A stretch of DNA of 36,124 nt from Candidatus Aerophobota bacterium (lineage in GTDB: Bacteria > Aerophobota > Aerophobia > Aerophobales > JAGGXI01): contig JAGGXI010000043.1 in assembly GCA_021163155.1 (NCBI GenBank), positions 1 through 36,124 of the forward strand, given 5' to 3'. Position numbers and translations under genes: made by a program. Positions 33,141 through 36,124 of this stretch are shown in pieces; position 1 is the stretch's first letter, and the number at the start of each line of letters is the position of its first letter. The notes beneath the pieces were generated by a model. That model was not told where the DNA came from and ran no database searches. It saw only the letters and a program-made list of their open reading frames with translations.

Positions 33141-33535
33141 TCTGCCACCTCCAGCTTTAAACATTCTCTTGGGCACCACTCAACACAATAGGGATTACCC
33201 TCGCAGAAGTTACAGATAGTTGATTTATCCTCATCATTTAAGAAAATTACCCCTTGAGGACAAACATCAACGCATTCTCCACAACCTGTGCAGAGCTCAT
33301 CATCAACAGTAAGCCACTCGTCATTAAAAGTTATCGCTTCTGTTGGGCAAGCCTCTAAACACTTCTTACATAAAGTGCAAAACTTTCCCGTTATTTCTCT
33401 ACCTTTATCTGTATAATAATCAATTATCTTTAATCGTGCCTTTTTAGGATTAAAAACACCTTCATTTTTAGCTGAGCAGGCTAATTCACACAGCTTACAT
33501 CCTGTGCATTCCTCTATATTTAAAACCAATCTCAT
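33137..33535 (-). CDS. Four-cluster ferredoxin, AOR electron-transfer subunit
   Basis: A 132-residue protein with four [4Fe-4S] motifs of the HycB/FdhB/AorA type: C10, C13, C16, C20; C53, C56, C59, C63; C82, C85, C88, C92; and C108, C111, C117, C121. Such small subunits accompany tungsten AORs in multi-subunit complexes, where they wire the catalytic subunit to other acceptors. Overlap with the AOR copy 2 gene supports that. A third flavin subunit (AorC-like) is not found, so the acceptor may be free ferredoxin. It starts a new unit after the terminator at 33565-33606. Confidence 0.92.
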   Translation of the reverse strand: MRLVLNIEECTGCKLCELACSAKNEGVFNPKKARLKIIDYYTDKGREITGKFCTLCKKCLEACPTEAITFNDEWLTVDDELCTGCGECVDVCPQGVIFLNDEDKSTICNFCEGNPYCVEWCPRECLKLEVAE

Positions 33536-33564
33536 TATACCCCCCTTTATCTGTTTAAAATAGA

Positions 33565-33606
33565 GGAGTTAATTAAGCAATAGTATAAAATTCCTTAATT
33601 AACTCC
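33565..33606 (-). terminator. Terminator after the symporter gene
   Basis: A perfect 13-bp stem (GGAGTTAATTAAG and CTTAATTAACTCC) with a 16-base loop, 27 bases after the symporter stop on the minus strand, followed by TCTATTTTAAA. It separates the symporter from the ferredoxin-AOR-Kor genes. Confidence 0.75.
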
Positions 33607-33632
33607 CTTTTCTATGTGATATTTCTAATTAA

Positions 33633-35261
33633 TTATTTTCCCTTAATAATTCCCATTGCTTTTTCCCACTTCGCAGTTCCCCAACCAACCCAATTTTTAA
33701 TGGCAAGAGGCTTTCCATCTGTGTCAACAATAGGCTTTGGAGGATTTATCTTCTGAGTAAGAAGAGAGACGACGATAAGAGTAACAATGGAAATGATAAA
33801 ACCCCAGGTAGAAGCTATATAAACTGCATCCCATACAGCCCAATCCATATAGACTTTACCCTCCTCTACTATTCCTACATTAGCTTCCATAGTTGCAGGA
33901 AGATAGTGGTAGATAAGCATAATCCAAGAACCAAAACCAGCAAAAAGAGAAGCTAAAGCGCCGATATGATTAGCTTTTTTCCAGAAAAAAGCCGCAGCGT
34001 AAGATGCGAAAAGACCCACAAGAATAATTGTCCAGGCAATAACCATTAGTTTATAGATAGTTTGTAGCCGTAAAGCTATAAACAGAGCTACTATAGTTAC
34101 AATAGGCACCATAATTCTTGACCAGCGAAGAACATCCTTATCCGTAGCATCTGGCTTAAACATCTTCTGGAGATTATTCCCAAAAAGAGAAGCACTGGCC
34201 AAAATGGCGCTATCAGAACTACTCATAAGAACCGCAAACAGACCACACACAAAAAACACCGCAAGATAAGGAGGTAAGAAATGAGCAGTCATCCAGGGAA
34301 TTATTAACTCTGTGTCTGCTATGGTAAGATTAGGATTTATTGCGTACATAGCAATTCCTAAAAGAGGACCAATCAGACCAATAGTGAGATATATGCCTGT
34401 GCTTGTATAACATGCACGAACAGTCACTGTTTCGTTTTTTCCGGCAAGCACTCTTTGCATAAGGTCTTGAGCACAAATACTCCCTACAGCAATAGATAAC
34501 CAGGCAGCAATGTAATAAAGCCAGCCCATAGAACCTGTATACCCAAGGTAACCAGCATCTCCTTTTACTGGAGTAATAGCCCAGGTAGGAAGCTCAGCCC
34601 AGTTACCAGCTTTAGCCACAAAAGAGCCCCATCCTCCTAAATGGCCAATAACCAGAGGAAAAGCAATCAATAAAGCAGCAGTTAAGATGAGAAACTGAAT
34701 CACATCTGTGAGAGTTACGGCCCACATTCCTCCAAGGTAAGTATAACCTATTAGCACAACACAGGATATAATTATCCCGTATGCCATAGGTAAACCGGTA
34801 AATACGTTAAGAATAGCGCCAAAAGCTACAAGTTGAGAGCCAACCCATCCCATTTCTGCAATAGATAGAACGATAATACTAAAAACACCCATTGTTTTCC
34901 CATAACGAACAACAAAAACATCTCCTAAAGTTATAAATCGAGCTCGACGCATTAAACGAGCAAAGAAAATGCCGGTGAGAAGAAAACATATGGCAGCCGA
35001 GAAGGGGTCAAAAATTACTCCTTGCATGCCAAAAAGGTAACCATTGGCTGCCCCTCCCATTATAGGTCCAGCGCCAAACCAAGTAGCAACAAGTGTCCCT
35101 ACAAGCATCCAGTAGGGAAGACGTCTACCAGCAACTATATAATCAGTAGCTCCCTTTACATAATGTGAAGCCCACCATCCTATGAATACCATCACCGCCA
35201 TATATATAGACACTCCTCCTATTACCCACCCACTGTAAGCATAATGTCCAATTTCTAACAT
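33633..35261 (-). CDS. Sodium:solute symporter (SSS family)
   Basis: A 542-residue inner-membrane transporter with about 13 predicted hydrophobic segments. SSS marks: GATDYIVAGRRLPYW (38-52) near the start, the TLVATWFGAG segment, the GGMWAVTLTDVIQF signature in the centre and the LMSSSDSAILASASL segment that forms the sodium site. It imports an organic solute with Na+. Substrate is not readable from sequence; an organic acid, amino acid or polyol is possible. It has its own terminator and starts with AAAGGAG, so it is likely a single-gene unit. Neighbours hint at an amino or organic acid. Confidence 0.93.
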   Translation of the reverse strand: MLEIGHYAYSGWVIGGVSIYMAVMVFIGWWASHYVKGATDYIVAGRRLPYWMLVGTLVATWFGAGPIMGGAANGYLFGMQGVIFDPFSAAICFLLTGIFFARLMRRARFITLGDVFVVRYGKTMGVFSIIVLSIAEMGWVGSQLVAFGAILNVFTGLPMAYGIIISCVVLIGYTYLGGMWAVTLTDVIQFLILTAALLIAFPLVIGHLGGWGSFVAKAGNWAELPTWAITPVKGDAGYLGYTGSMGWLYYIAAWLSIAVGSICAQDLMQRVLAGKNETVTVRACYTSTGIYLTIGLIGPLLGIAMYAINPNLTIADTELIIPWMTAHFLPPYLAVFFVCGLFAVLMSSSDSAILASASLFGNNLQKMFKPDATDKDVLRWSRIMVPIVTIVALFIALRLQTIYKLMVIAWTIILVGLFASYAAAFFWKKANHIGALASLFAGFGSWIMLIYHYLPATMEANVGIVEEGKVYMDWAVWDAVYIASTWGFIISIVTLIVVSLLTQKINPPKPIVDTDGKPLAIKNWVGWGTAKWEKAMGIIKGK

Positions 35262-35461
35262 TTATATTTCTCCTTTAAAATTTAAAATTTCTTTTCTTTA
35301 TACATAACAGCGCTCCCAAAAGCTCTTCTTTCACCCCCCTTCAACTTTTTAATTAAAAGTAGTTATACTTAAAAGCTATTTCTATATTTATTTTGAGAGT
35401 TCTGATTCTTCAAAGAACAAAAATACTTTTATTAACTTTTTGCATTAACAAAGGTGAAACA

Positions 35462-35494
35462 AGGTTATCCCACAGTTAGGCTATGGGATAACCT
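35462..35494 (-). terminator. Hairpin after the edge aminotransferase
   Basis: An 11-bp perfect stem (AGGTTATCCCA and TGGGATAACCT, loop of 11) eight bases after the stop of the minus-strand aminotransferase, followed by TGTTTCACC on that strand. The T-run is weak, so confidence is moderate. The rest of the gap to the symporter start (35262-35461) shows no gene. Confidence 0.6.
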
Positions 35495-35502
35495 GACATC
35501 TT

Positions 35503-36124
35503 TTATAACTCGGGAGCAACTTTTCGAAAAGCTTCCAAAAACTTTTCAACATCTTCCTCTGTATGCTGCACAGAAACAGTCCAATGTTCATCTGCACGAG
35601 GAGATATCCATATTCCATTATTCATTAACTCAAACCAAAGTCTCGTGAGTCTATCAACATTAAAATATTTCACAAAACTTCTGTAATCAGAAATTTCATG
35701 TTCTGTAAAGAAAACCATTCCGCATGTACCTATGCTATTAACATAACCAGGAATATTGTTATCCTTCATTATCTTCCTGATACCTTCTGCTAACTTATCC
35801 TCAAGCTTTACAGCCTGTTCAAAGTTTTCCTTTGTTAAAACATCCCTTAAAGCTACTGTACTTGCTTTTACAGCAAGTGGATTTGCGTTATATGTCCCTC
35901 CATGAGCAACCTCTCCATGGCATAAGTGTTCCATAATCTCTCTTTTACCTCCAAATGCACCTAAGGAAAAACCACAAGCAAGAGATTTACTAAGAGCAAT
36001 TAAATCTGGCTTTATATGATAATACTCTGATGCTCCACCAGCTGCTATCTTGACTCCTGTTTTTACTTCATCAAAAATCAATACTACATTATACTCTTCG
36101 GTAAGTTCGCGTAATTTCTCTAAA
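35503..36124 (-). CDS. GSA-type class III aminotransferase, 5' end beyond the window
   Basis: About 207 C-terminal codons of a glutamate-1-semialdehyde aminotransferase-like PLP enzyme. IFDEVKTGVKIAAGG (pyridine Asp), ALSKSLACGFSLGAFGG (PLP lysine in LSK) and GTYNANPLA are visible. The reading frame continues open to the window edge. Housekeeping HemL normally has FDEVMTGFR and LGKIIGGG; the differences here and the catabolic neighbours suggest another amino compound rather than heme synthesis. Its last 342 bases are repeated, in broken form, at 21521-21862. Confidence 0.88.
   Translation of the reverse strand, partial: LEKLRELTEEYNVVLIFDEVKTGVKIAAGGASEYYHIKPDLIALSKSLACGFSLGAFGGKREIMEHLCHGEVAHGGTYNANPLAVKASTVALRDVLTKENFEQAVKLEDKLAEGIRKIMKDNNIPGYVNSIGTCGMVFFTEHEISDYRSFVKYFNVDRLTRLWFELMNNGIWISPRADEHWTVSVQHTEEDVEKFLEAFRKVAPEL

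Noticed and set aside
35503-36124. Heme-pathway glutamate-1-semialdehyde aminomutase (hemL)
   Set aside because: Motifs deviate from HemL and the neighbours are catabolic; the missing N-terminal half prevents a firm call.

Overview
The window looks like the chromosome of an AT-rich, strictly anaerobic, probably uncultured bacterium. Bacterial Shine-Dalgarno sites (AAGGAGG type) precede almost every gene, a sigma-70-like promoter is readable, and the enzymes are ferredoxin-, flavin- and thiol-based: two heterodisulfide reductase (Hdr) sets, 2-oxoacid:ferredoxin oxidoreductase and tungsten aldehyde oxidoreductases. I cannot fix the phylum from the sequence. Fermentative lineages known mainly from metagenomes would fit. 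Nearly every gene is on the minus strand; the clear exception is glcD (17839-19263, plus).

Region A (17389 down to 1, minus) reads as one long operon of 15 genes headed by an FCD-type GntR regulator. In transcription order it is gntR, NAD-malic enzyme, fumarase alpha, fumarase beta, a GcvH-like lipoyl carrier, a lipoate-protein ligase, hdrC, hdrB, hdrA, a soluble FrdB-like and a soluble FrdA-like fumarate reductase/succinate dehydrogenase pair, a double-length fused hdrA, mvhD, an FrhB/FdhB-like iron-sulfur protein, hdrC and hdrB (cut by the window edge). No membrane anchor, hydrogenase large subunit or formate dehydrogenase catalytic subunit is present. The most interesting reading, which is inference, is a soluble Hdr-based electron-bifurcating or -confurcating complex. 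It would couple succinate/fumarate interconversion to ferredoxin and NAD(P), with malate and pyruvate formed by fumarase and malic enzyme, and with a protein-bound lipoyl dithiol standing in for the CoM/CoB thiols of methanogens.

Region B (17390-25511) is an eroding accessory stretch. glcD diverges from gntR. After it come a decayed IS3-family element, the N-terminal stub of an arginine-deiminase-like gene, a YtcJ-like amidohydrolase, a truncated copy of a GSA-type aminotransferase, a putrescine/ornithine carbamoyltransferase, a branched-chain amino acid ABC transporter locus collapsed to the first codons of livH and the last half of livF around a small inverted-repeat element, and a GABA/ornithine-type aminotransferase. 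A second IS3 end lies at 25473-25497. The surviving genes point to arginine/agmatine/putrescine or related amine breakdown.

Region C (25512-36124) is intact catabolism: korDABC (2-oxoacid:ferredoxin oxidoreductase), a family III CoA-transferase, two tandem tungsten aldehyde:ferredoxin oxidoreductases with their own four-cluster ferredoxin, a sodium:solute symporter with a clear terminator, and an edge-truncated GSA-type aminotransferase whose C-terminal part is the parent-like copy of the broken one in region B.

Small dispersed repeats sit in many gaps: GTAG-headed REP-like hairpins (three loci), an inverted-repeat element with ends like TTTAGCCCAGGATTCGACAA (two loci), an AGAGATTTCTG hairpin (two loci) and a heptamer-like array. 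I see no rRNA, tRNA or CRISPR array.
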